A stretch of DNA of 5,996 nt from Pseudomonadota bacterium (GTDB lineage: Bacteria > Pseudomonadota > Gammaproteobacteria > Steroidobacterales > Steroidobacteraceae), in NCBI GenBank assembly GCA_003242275.1, contig QGUX01000214.1:1-5996 (forward strand), in the 5' to 3' direction. Below, in pieces: positions 1 through 5,173 of this stretch. Below the pieces are notes generated by a model. It did no database searches. It saw only the letters and a program-made list of their open reading frames with translations, and was not told the origin of the DNA. Each line of letters opens with the position of its first letter. The stretch's first letter is position 1. Position numbers and translations under genes: made by a program.

Positions 1-361
1 TGCCGTCGTTGGTCAGTCCGAACGGCGCACCCAGGCCGCGGATGTTGGCGGCGGAGTTGCGCGGGTTCTGGGCATAGAACTGCAGCGTCGGCTGGATCTG
101 GGTCAGGCGCGCCACGTTGAAGCTGCCCGTGTCCTCCAGCATGGAGGCGTCCACCACCGAGATGGCCACCGGCACATCCTGCAGCTCCTCCTCACGCCGG
201 CGGGCGGTGACGGTGACCACGTCCAGCTCCTCGAGCTCGCGGACGTCCGTCGCGGCGCTGACGGCAGCGGCAACGGTCAGTGGCGCGGCATCCTGCGCCT
301 GGGCAGCCACCAATGGCGTGCCCGCCACCAGGCCCGCCGCCACGAGATATCTCAATTCCAC
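1..361 (-). CDS. TonB-dependent outer-membrane receptor, N-terminal part
   Basis: The family consists of outer-membrane beta-barrels that import siderophores, vitamin B12, glycans or other scarce nutrients using TonB energy. The first 120 codons are present and the rest lies beyond the left edge. Residues 1 to about 22 form a signal peptide (hydrophobic run, then AAQAQ). A TonB-box-like stretch follows at about 46-52 (DVVTVTA), then the start of the plug domain with RRREEELQDVPVAISVV, a LxxIQPTLQ segment and NIRGLG, all typical of the plug. The start is GTG at 361: an AGAGGAG ribosome site sits 8 bases before it. Another in-frame GTG at 370 directly abuts that site and is less likely. The substrate cannot be told from this part. 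Family assignment is firm; function beyond uptake is inference. Confidence 0.9.
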   Translation of the reverse strand, partial: MELRYLVAAGLVAGTPLVAAQAQDAAPLTVAAAVSAATDVRELEELDVVTVTARRREEELQDVPVAISVVDASMLEDTGSFNVARLTQIQPTLQFYAQNPRNSAANIRGLGAPFGLTNDG

Positions 362-571
362 GCTATGCACTCCTCTGCCAGATGAATAGTTGGCATGAGA
401 GGTTGGGACCGGGCCGGTTAGCAGGTCAGTCGCAATGCAGTTACCAACCGGTTACAAGCGGCCCCCCGGCGCTGCATGAATTCATTGCGGATGCGCAATT
501 GCACAGGTCAGTGGGCCAGCCGGCGGGTTCACGCGCTTGCGCGCCGCCCTGCCCACGGGGGTCAGACGGGT
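362..571. promoter_or_regulatory. Intergenic region upstream of the receptor, rich in short repeats
   Basis: These 210 bases separate the receptor start from the stop of the small secreted ORF. Directly visible: the ribosome site of the receptor (371-376 region); CCGGTTA twice (414-420, 448-454), the second overlapping the palindrome AACCGGTT (446-453); GTTAC repeated with a 6-base gap (440-455); CAGGTCAGT twice (422-430, 504-512); the palindrome ATGAATTCAT (476-485); and an inverted repeat ATTGCG/CGCAAT with a 4-base loop (484-499). Such density suggests operators for receptor expression, but no convincing -35/-10 pair and no known box (such as Fur) was recognised. The regulatory role is inference. 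Confidence 0.4.
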
Positions 572-757
572 CTACGAGGCCAGGCCCTGGGCGACGGGGC
601 GGCCGGCCTGCGCCGCGGCCGCCGGGGCGCCCGCATCGGGCACCTTCTCGGCGCCGTCGAGGCCGGGAGTGCCGGCCGCGCGCGCGCCCTGCACCGCCAG
701 CATCCCTGCGGCGGCCAGGGCGGCGAGCATCCCTGCGGTTTTGCGCCTCGTTTCCAT
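572..757 (-). CDS. Small putative secreted protein, 61 aa
   Basis: Not recognised as any family. The 61-residue product starts METRRK, continues with a hydrophobic stretch built on a repeated AGMLA unit, and has an Ala-x-Ala cleavage signal at about 25-27 (ARA). That is a standard Sec signal peptide. The predicted mature part is only about 34 residues, rich in Ala, Gly and Pro with a few charged residues (EKVPD), and has no cysteine. Third codon positions are nearly all G or C, which supports real coding. Against it, no clear ribosome site precedes ATG 757; an alternative in-frame ATG at 796 also lacks one. It is divergent from the AraC-type regulator and upstream of the receptor on the same strand, so a link to either is possible but unproven. 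Confidence 0.55.
   Translation of the reverse strand: METRRKTAGMLAALAAAGMLAVQGARAAGTPGLDGAEKVPDAGAPAAAAQAGRPVAQGLAS
699..738. repeat. Short direct repeat inside the signal-peptide coding region
   Basis: The 13-mer AGCATCCCTGCGG occurs at 699-711 and 726-738, a period of 27 bases (nine codons). On the minus strand it encodes the duplicated AGMLA motif of the putative secreted peptide. It preserves frame, so it looks like a small tandem duplication within a coding sequence rather than a regulatory array. Confidence 0.6.
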
Positions 758-844
758 GGCAGGCAAACTATGCCGCCGCCGGGGCGCCGCCCCCATGGCC
801 GATGCGCCATCTTTCTTGTTCGGGACGCCGGAATAGCACCAGCC
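758..844. promoter_or_regulatory. Divergent gap between small secreted ORF and AraC-type regulator
   Basis: This 87-base gap must hold the promoters of both divergent genes if both are real. Visible elements are an inverted repeat GGCA-5-TGCC (762-774), just upstream of the minus-strand ATG, and a G/C-rich imperfect palindrome (781-793). I could not assign -35/-10 boxes on either strand with confidence. Confidence 0.3.
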
Positions 845-1657
845 ATGGACGCTCTGTCGGACGTGCTTCGAGCCATGCGCCTCACCGGCGGGGTATACCT
901 GCACGGCGAGTACCGTGCCCCCTGGTGCCTGTCCATCCATGCCGACCCGAAGAGCTGCGTGACCTGGCTGGGACAGACCACGCATGTGATCCCCTACCAC
1001 TACGTGCTGGAGGGACGGGTCCGGGTGCGCCTTGCGGGCGGCGAGGAGCTGGAACTGGGACCCGGCGAGACCGTGATGTTCCCGCGCAATGACCCCCACC
1101 TGATGGGCAGCCAGCTCGACGTGCCCGCGGTGGATGCCGGGGAAGTGGTGCAGATGGGCGATGCCGGCGACTGGATCCGCACCTCGTTCCACCATGCCGC
1201 CGAACAGATCGCCGCCGGCCACACCGGCTCGGAAGCGCTGATGAGCAAGCTCTCCGAGCTGCTGTTCATCGAGGCTGTGCAACGCTATGCCGAGGATCCC
1301 GCCAGCGAGCGGCGCGGCTGGCTGGCCGCTTTCGCCGACCGCCACCTCGCGCGCGCACTGGCGCTGCTGCACACGCGCATGGCCGAGCCCTGGACCGTCG
1401 AGGCGTTGGGACGCGAGGTCGGACTGTCGCGCTCCGCGCTGGCGGCGCGCTTCGTCGAGGTGCTCGGCGTGCCACCCATGCAGTACCTCGCCAACTGGCG
1501 CATCCACCGCGCCGCGCACGAACTCGCCAGCAGCGGCAAGCCCATCCCGCGCATTGCCGAGCAGGTGGGCTACGAATCCGAGGCCTCGTTCGCACGCGCC
1601 TTCCGCCGCCACATGGGCGTGCCCCCCGCGACCTGGCGCCGGCAGCGGCTGGGCTGA
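845..1657 (+). CDS. AraC-family transcriptional regulator with N-terminal cupin domain
   Basis: A 270-residue DNA-binding regulator. The N-terminal half (about 10-145) is a cupin-like ligand domain of the Cupin_6/AraC_binding type, with HYVLEGRVRVRL, LGPGETVMFPRNDPH and the family-typical helix LSELLFIEAVQRY (136-148). The C-terminal half carries two helix-turn-helix units, around 183-208 (WTVEALGREVGLSRSALAAR) and 234-257 (PRIAEQVGYESEASFARAFR), ending in GVPPATWRR, the usual AraC tail. The frame is open upstream to 476, but ATG 845 gives the normal family start and length, and the upstream translation is unlike protein. The ribosome site is weak. rlmJ begins 3 bases after the stop, so the two are probably co-transcribed. 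Ligand and target genes are unknown; neighbouring genes or itself are possible targets. Confidence 0.93.
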   Translation: MDALSDVLRAMRLTGGVYLHGEYRAPWCLSIHADPKSCVTWLGQTTHVIPYHYVLEGRVRVRLAGGEELELGPGETVMFPRNDPHLMGSQLDVPAVDAGEVVQMGDAGDWIRTSFHHAAEQIAAGHTGSEALMSKLSELLFIEAVQRYAEDPASERRGWLAAFADRHLARALALLHTRMAEPWTVEALGREVGLSRSALAARFVEVLGVPPMQYLANWRIHRAAHELASSGKPIPRIAEQVGYESEASFARAFRRHMGVPPATWRRQRLG

Positions 1658-1660
1658 AGC

Positions 1661-2530
1661 ATGCAGTACCGGCACGTCTTCCACGCCGGCAACTTCGCCG
1701 ACGTGCACAAGCACATCGCGCTGCTGGATCTGCTCGCCGCGCTGAAGCAGAAGGCCAAGGGTTTCCTCTACCTGGACACGCATGCCGGTGAAGGCCTGTA
1801 CGACCTTGCCGGCCGCGACGCGCGGCACAGCGGCGAGAGCGGGGAAGGCATCGCGCGGCTGGAGGCAGCCGCCACCGCCTCCGGTGAACCATTGCCGGAA
1901 GCCATCAGCCGCTACCTCGAAGCCCTGCGCGCCTTCCGGCAGGCGCAGGGCGCACCAGGCCTGTATCCGGGCTCACCCCTGCTCGCCGCGGCCGCGTTGC
2001 GTGATGTCGACAGCGCCGTCTGCGTCGAATCGCAGGCGCCGGCCGCGCGCGCATTGCAGCGCGCGCTGGAGAAGACCGGCGCCACCCGCCACGTGCGCGT
2101 GGTGCATGGCGATGGTTACCGCGAACTGAAGTCGGGACTGCCCCCACCCACGCGCCGCGGCCTGATCCTCATTGATCCTCCTTACGAGACCGATGAAGAG
2201 AAGCCGCTCGGCCTGGCGCTGCAGGATGGGCTGGCGCGATTCGGGACCGGCGTATTCGCCGTGTGGTATCCCATCAAGCGCCGCCAGGACGGCGAGCAGT
2301 GGCTGGCGCGTGTCACGCGCGGCATCAAGAGGCCCACGCTCATCGCCGAGTTCTGCCTGAACCAGCCCGACCACGCGGCGGGACTGAATGGCTCGGGCAT
2401 GCTGGTCGTCAATCCGCCGTGGCAGTTCGATGACCGGCTGGCCCAGTGGCAACCGGCGCTGGAACGGTTGCTCGGCGCCCGGGGCGGCAGCCGTGTGCGC
2501 TGGCTGGTGACGGAGAAGCCGGGCGCCTAG
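1661..2530 (+). CDS. rlmJ: 23S rRNA (adenine(2030)-N6)-methyltransferase RlmJ
   Basis: RlmJ uses S-adenosylmethionine to methylate N6 of A2030 in 23S rRNA during ribosome assembly in the cytoplasm. The 289-residue product is close to the 280 or so of the E. coli protein. The N-terminus YRHVFHAGNFADVHKH is the family hallmark. DTHAGEG (39-45) is the SAM-binding motif, YPGSP lies at 102-106, and DPPYE (172-176) is the catalytic (D/N)PPY-type motif of N6-adenine methyltransferases. VWYPIK (201-206) and a second NPPW (251-254) also match the family. ATG 1661 lies 3 bases after the stop of the AraC-type gene, which suggests translational coupling. The stop is 48 bases from that of the convergent cytochrome gene. 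All key motifs are intact. Confidence 0.97.
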   Translation: MQYRHVFHAGNFADVHKHIALLDLLAALKQKAKGFLYLDTHAGEGLYDLAGRDARHSGESGEGIARLEAAATASGEPLPEAISRYLEALRAFRQAQGAPGLYPGSPLLAAAALRDVDSAVCVESQAPAARALQRALEKTGATRHVRVVHGDGYRELKSGLPPPTRRGLILIDPPYETDEEKPLGLALQDGLARFGTGVFAVWYPIKRRQDGEQWLARVTRGIKRPTLIAEFCLNQPDHAAGLNGSGMLVVNPPWQFDDRLAQWQPALERLLGARGGSRVRWLVTEKPGA

Positions 2531-2578
2531 TCCTGCGGTGTGGCCGGCTTCGGCGTACGTCGCGGCAACGGGCCGCGG

Positions 2579-3247
2579 CTAGCGCATGCGCGAGATCGCG
2601 TCAGCCAGCCCGATGCGGTCCTCCGCCGCCAGGCCCTCGAGCAGGCGGATGTGGTCGGTGGGAAAGCTCGGTCGCGTGCCTTCGATGGCATCGTTCAGCA
2701 TGCGCAGCAGGTAGCCGTAATGCTGGCCGGCCACGCGCGGCACGAGGCTGGCGGCATCGCCCTGGCCGCCGCCGCCATGGCAGGCGGCGCAGCGCGCCGC
2801 GAACAGCGCATTGCCCCGCTGCACCAGGTCGCCGCGGCCCGTGCCGGAGCCCTCGCCGCGCGGCAGCGATTCGATGTATCCCGCGACATCGGCCATGGCC
2901 TGGGCATCGGCCAGCACATGCACGTCCGCATAGTGCTGCATGCGCGGATCCCAGCGGCGGGCATGCCGGTAGTCGGCGAGCTGGCGGATGGTCACCGGCC
3001 GATGCTGGCCTGCGACCACGGGCACGGTGCCGTCGCGGTTGCCCATGCCGCTGTCGCGATGGCAGCCGGCGCAGGTGACGTAGAGCTTCTGGCCATTGGC
3101 CAGATCCGGCGTGCGCGTCATCGCCGTCTCGAAATCCTGCTGCGCGGCCGCCGCGGCCCGGGCGGAAGGCGCGAGCGCGACGGCCACGGCGGCCGCCACC
3201 AGCGGCAACGCGATCAGCCAGGGCAGGAACTCGCGGCGCAGGGCCAT
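2579..3247 (-). CDS. Periplasmic dihaem cytochrome c, c4-like
   Basis: A 222-residue electron carrier with a Sec signal peptide (1 to about 31; long Leu/Ala/Val run ending in SARAAA) and two cytochrome c domains. Haem motifs are CAGCH (59-63) and CAACH (153-157). Domain 1 has RWDPRMQHYAD, giving Met103 as a plausible distal ligand. In domain 2 the equivalent segment reads RPSFPTDHIRLLEGL and has no methionine; His199 is nearest to the ligand place. Cytochromes c4 carry electrons between membrane complexes and terminal oxidases; that role here is inferred from the family. ATG 3247 is chosen because it starts the signal peptide and overlaps the upstream stop by one base (TGATG). The frame is open upstream to 3346, but that part is low-complexity and lies over the neighbouring gene. 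Confidence 0.92.
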   Translation of the reverse strand: MALRREFLPWLIALPLVAAAVAVALAPSARAAAAAQQDFETAMTRTPDLANGQKLYVTCAGCHRDSGMGNRDGTVPVVAGQHRPVTIRQLADYRHARRWDPRMQHYADVHVLADAQAMADVAGYIESLPRGEGSGTGRGDLVQRGNALFAARCAACHGGGGQGDAASLVPRVAGQHYGYLLRMLNDAIEGTRPSFPTDHIRLLEGLAAEDRIGLADAISRMR

Positions 3248-3645
3248 CAGCGCACCGCGCGGCGCAGCCGCAACAGCAACCCGGCCAGCGAGGCCACCTG
3301 CCCCAGCGCCTTCGGCCGGCGGCGGTGCGCGCGCGCCATCAGCCACGCGGCCAGCCCGGCCAGCAGCAGGTAGCCCACGGCCACGCCGGCGGCGGCGAGC
3401 GCCGGATGCGTGTCGGCAAACGCGAGGATCACGGCCACGCCGGCGAACACGATGGCCAGCACGATGAACAGCAGCGCCGCGCAGGCGCCGGCCACCACCA
3501 CGATGCGCCGGCGGACCTCGGCCTCGGCCGAGTGGCGCGCACCCTCGATCTTGCCGACGCCGAAGTTCACGGCGTCCTGCTTCAGGCGAGCCAGCGAATC
3601 GGCGAGGTTGCGAGCCGCCTGCGCAACGTCCGGTTCGCCGGCCAC
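3247..3645 (-). CDS. Holin-like/YqjE-type inner-membrane protein
   Basis: A 132-residue protein with a charged, partly helical N-terminus (1-47, DSLARLKQDAVNFGVGKIEG) followed by two hydrophobic segments at about 48-77 and 82-104, a basic loop ARAHRRRPK, and an Arg-rich end. This layout matches the phage-holin-like superfamily III/YqjE group, which is usually found beside YqjD-type proteins. Despite the name, there is no sign of phage here. The start is GTG 3645, one base after the stop of the DUF883 gene, with GGGA 8 bases upstream. Its stop overlaps the cytochrome start by one base. The role is unknown; association with the membrane together with its DUF883 neighbour is the likely setting. 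Confidence 0.8.
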   Translation of the reverse strand: MAGEPDVAQAARNLADSLARLKQDAVNFGVGKIEGARHSAEAEVRRRIVVVAGACAALLFIVLAIVFAGVAVILAFADTHPALAAAGVAVGYLLLAGLAAWLMARAHRRRPKALGQVASLAGLLLRLRRAVR

Positions 3646-3646
3646 T

Positions 3647-3961
3647 TCAGAAGTCCCTTTCGCGCCTTGTCAGCAGTGCGCCGAGCAGCAGCCCCGCGGC
3701 GGCGGCGATGCCGATTGCGGTCCAGGGATTGCTGCGCACGTAGCGGTCGGCGCTGTCGGCCGCCGCCTGGGCGCGGGCGTTCAGGTCGCTGCTGACCTCC
3801 AGGATGCGCGCCTTCGCGGCGCGCAGGGTTTCCTCGGCGCGCGCGCGCACCTCGGTCACCTTCTCGCCGGCCATGCCGGCAGTGGCGCGCAGCAGTTCCT
3901 CGGCATCGCGCACCACCTGTCGCAGGTCTTCCAGCAGTTTCTCGGTCGTGACTTCAGCCAT
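3647..3961 (-). CDS. DUF883 family (YqjD/ElaB-like) membrane-anchored protein
   Basis: A 104-residue protein. Residues 5-72 are a long amphipathic, highly charged helix (EKLLEDLRQVVRDAEELL and onward), followed by the typical family end: RYVRSNPWTAIGIAAAAG, a single membrane segment at about 80-97, then a short TRRERDF tail. In E. coli, YqjD, ElaB and YgaM are stationary-phase inner-membrane proteins reported to bind ribosomes; whether that holds here is inference. An AGGAG ribosome site lies 6 bases before ATG 3961. The holin-like gene follows after 1 base, and the EF-hand gene ends 36 bases upstream. The family call is firm. Confidence 0.92.
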   Translation of the reverse strand: MAEVTTEKLLEDLRQVVRDAEELLRATAGMAGEKVTEVRARAEETLRAAKARILEVSSDLNARAQAAADSADRYVRSNPWTAIGIAAAAGLLLGALLTRRERDF

Positions 3962-3997
3962 GGCAGACTCCTGATGTCCAAAGTCCTCGTGCGAAAC

Positions 3998-4240
3998 TCA
4001 GTCCTGGCAGCGCCAGGCCACGAACTCCCCGAGGCTGATGCGCCCATCCCTGTTCTGGTCGATCTCTTCGAAGCCGATCCGCAGTTCCGTCGAGGACATG
4101 CCGGCGCCGAGGTTCTCCATCAGCTCGGTGAACTCGGCGAAGTCGATCGAGCCGTCCTGGTCATGGTCCACGGACTCGAAATCCTCGCGGACTTCCTCCA
4201 GGCGCTCCTGCGGGACATTCAGCGGACTGTAGCGGGACAT
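3998..4240 (-). CDS. Small EF-hand calcium-binding protein
   Basis: An 80-residue calmodulin-like protein with two canonical EF-hands. Loop 1 is DHDQDGSIDFAE (25-36) and loop 2 is DQNRDGRISLGE (61-72). Both have acidic or polar residues at positions 1, 3 and 5, Gly at 6, Ile at 8 and Glu at 12, so both should bind Ca2+. They are flanked by the helices expected of an EF-hand pair. There is no signal peptide or membrane segment, so it is probably cytoplasmic. ATG 4240 is supported by a GGAGGG ribosome site 5 bases upstream. The frame stays open far upstream (to 5155), but that translation is Arg/Ala/Pro-rich antisense-like sequence and runs across another gene. The gene leads the cluster with the DUF883, holin-like and cytochrome genes. 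A calcium-sensing or buffering role is inferred. Confidence 0.93.
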   Translation of the reverse strand: MSRYSPLNVPQERLEEVREDFESVDHDQDGSIDFAEFTELMENLGAGMSSTELRIGFEEIDQNRDGRISLGEFVAWRCQD

Positions 4241-4276
4241 GGGCGCCCTCCGGGTTGCTGGAAGCCAGTATGCGTC

Positions 4277-4303
4277 AGCCCCGGTGCCGGCGCCATCGGG
4301 GCT
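4277..4303. other. GC-rich hairpin between oxidoreductase and EF-hand gene
   Basis: An inverted repeat with arms AGCCCCGGTG and CATCGGGGCT pairs over 10 bp (one G-T wobble on the plus strand) around a 7-base loop. On the minus strand, the sense strand of the flanking genes, the wobble becomes an A-C mismatch, leaving a 7-bp stem plus 2 bp. No T-run follows on either strand, so it is not a standard intrinsic terminator. It lies in the 89-base gap and could end or attenuate the oxidoreductase transcript, or stabilise an mRNA end. Confidence 0.5.
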
Positions 4304-4329
4304 TGTCCCTACGCGCGCCGGCGCCCGGC

Positions 4330-4911
4330 CTACCCGCCCCGCCGCCCCAGGACCTCCATGCGCCGGAGCCAGCGGCGCCGGTTGGTTTCGCTCTCGACCA
4401 TGCCCACCACGCTGGTGCGCACCGGCCGGATGCCGCAGAACGCGAGGACGTTGCGCGCGAGGCTCCTGACGCTGTGCGAGCGGTAGGACCAGCGGTAGAA
4501 CAGCGCCGGCATGCCCATGGTGACCACGATGCGCGCACTGCGTCCGGCCAGCAGCTTCTTCGGCAGCCCGCGACCCCGGGACCCGGCAAAGGCAAATCCC
4601 GGCCGGAGCAGCTGTTCGAGGAAGGCCTTCAGCAGGGCCGGCACGTCGCCCAGCCACAGGGGATAGCAGAGCACCACGTGGTCGCACCACGCCAGCCACT
4701 GCTGCGCCTCGCGGATGGCCGGCGGCGGATCTCCCTGCTGGAAATCGCGCGCGCTGCGCAGCCACGGAAAGTCGATGCGCGAGAGCGTGATCGTGCGCAC
4801 CTCGTGCCCGGCGGCGCGCGCCGCGCGTTCGTAGGTGCCGGCCAGCGCGTGGAGGTAGCGCTCCGGTTCCGGATCGGGATGACCGTCGATGATGAGGATG
4901 CGTCGCGTCAT
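4330..4911 (-). CDS. NAD(P)H-dependent oxidoreductase, flavodoxin-like fold
   Basis: A 193-residue flavoprotein of the Flavodoxin_2 group, which includes NQO1, MdaB and KefF-type quinone reductases. These proteins bind FMN or FAD and reduce quinones or similar acceptors with NAD(P)H in the cytoplasm. Motifs: ILIIDGHPDPEP at the N-terminus (5-16, phosphate-binding loop), CDHVVLCYPLWLGDVPALLK (76-95, the family core), LLRPGFAF (101-108), VVTMGMP (129-135) and the CGI turn (159-161). ATG 4911 has a strong GGAGG site 5 bases upstream. The C-terminus ends in an unusual Arg-rich tail (ETNRRRWLRRMEVLGRRGG). The true substrate cannot be read from sequence. Family certainty is high. Confidence 0.92.
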   Translation of the reverse strand: MTRRILIIDGHPDPEPERYLHALAGTYERAARAAGHEVRTITLSRIDFPWLRSARDFQQGDPPPAIREAQQWLAWCDHVVLCYPLWLGDVPALLKAFLEQLLRPGFAFAGSRGRGLPKKLLAGRSARIVVTMGMPALFYRWSYRSHSVRSLARNVLAFCGIRPVRTSVVGMVESETNRRRWLRRMEVLGRRGG

Positions 4912-4937
4912 CGTGTCCTCCCTGCTGTGGCGGGACT

Positions 4938-5114
4938 TCAGTCGTCGGCGTCCGACGCGCAGGCTTCATGCATGGCGTCGAAGTCCAGGACCATCCCCGC
5001 CTGCATCGACCAGCCCTGGCAGTGCAGCCAGCCATCACTGCAGCGTGCGGCGCAGATCGCCTCGCGCGCGGGGGCGCGAAGCTGGTTTGTTCTACAGCCT
5101 GTGCGTTCCGGCCA
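4938..5114 (-). other. Coding-like cysteine-rich reading frame without a clear start
   Basis: This frame is open for 58 codons and ends in TGA at 4938-4940, 26 bases before the oxidoreductase ATG. Its translation looks protein-like: REAICAARC, then SDGWLHCQGWS, then MVLDFDAMHEACASDADD, with four cysteines and strongly G/C third positions, unlike the Arg/Pro-rich shadow frames around it. No ATG, GTG or TTG occurs before ATG 5006, which would give only 22 residues (AGGG 7 bases upstream). It may be a small gene with a rare start codon, a frameshifted or decayed gene, or a short upstream peptide. The family is not recognised. Confidence 0.35.
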
Positions 5115-5118
5115 TCAA
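5089..5118 (-). promoter_or_regulatory. Possible sigma70-type promoter after transaldolase
   Basis: On the minus strand, TTGATG (5113-5118) and TAGAAC (5089-5094) are separated by 18 bases; each matches four of six consensus bases. Placed downstream of the transaldolase stop, it could drive the cysteine-rich frame and the oxidoreductase. Matches of this quality arise by chance, so this is only a candidate. Confidence 0.25.
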
Positions 5119-5173
5119 TACGGACAACACGCAGCGGCGCGGCCGGCTTCACCAACGGTGTGCCGCGGCGTCC

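Noticed and set aside
476..844. Upstream in-frame extension of the AraC-type gene (open from ATG 476)
   Set aside because: The translation is Arg/Gly-rich and unlike any regulator domain, it overlaps the minus-strand signal-peptide ORF, and ATG 845 gives the normal family length.
758..1828. Long minus-strand frame antisense to the AraC-type gene and the start of rlmJ
   Set aside because: It is a GC-rich shadow of two firm plus-strand genes with no domain of its own. Only its last 61 codons (572-757) look like a real gene.
2531..2578. Bidirectional terminator between convergent rlmJ and cytochrome genes
   Set aside because: Only weak 4-bp stems (around GCCGGCTTCGGC) and no T-run are visible, so I do not call a terminator.
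3247..3645. Phage holin or prophage remnant
   Set aside because: The holin-like domain is shared with chromosomal YqjE-type proteins, the DUF883 neighbour fits that setting, and no lysin, phage structural gene or integrase is present.
3410..4486. Long plus-strand frame opposite the DUF883 and EF-hand genes
   Set aside because: It is antisense to several genes with clear domains and good ribosome sites, and shows no recognisable motif.
4241..5155. Long minus-strand extension ahead of the EF-hand gene
   Set aside because: The translation is Arg/Ala/Pro-rich, runs through the oxidoreductase gene in another frame, and a strong ribosome site supports ATG 4240.
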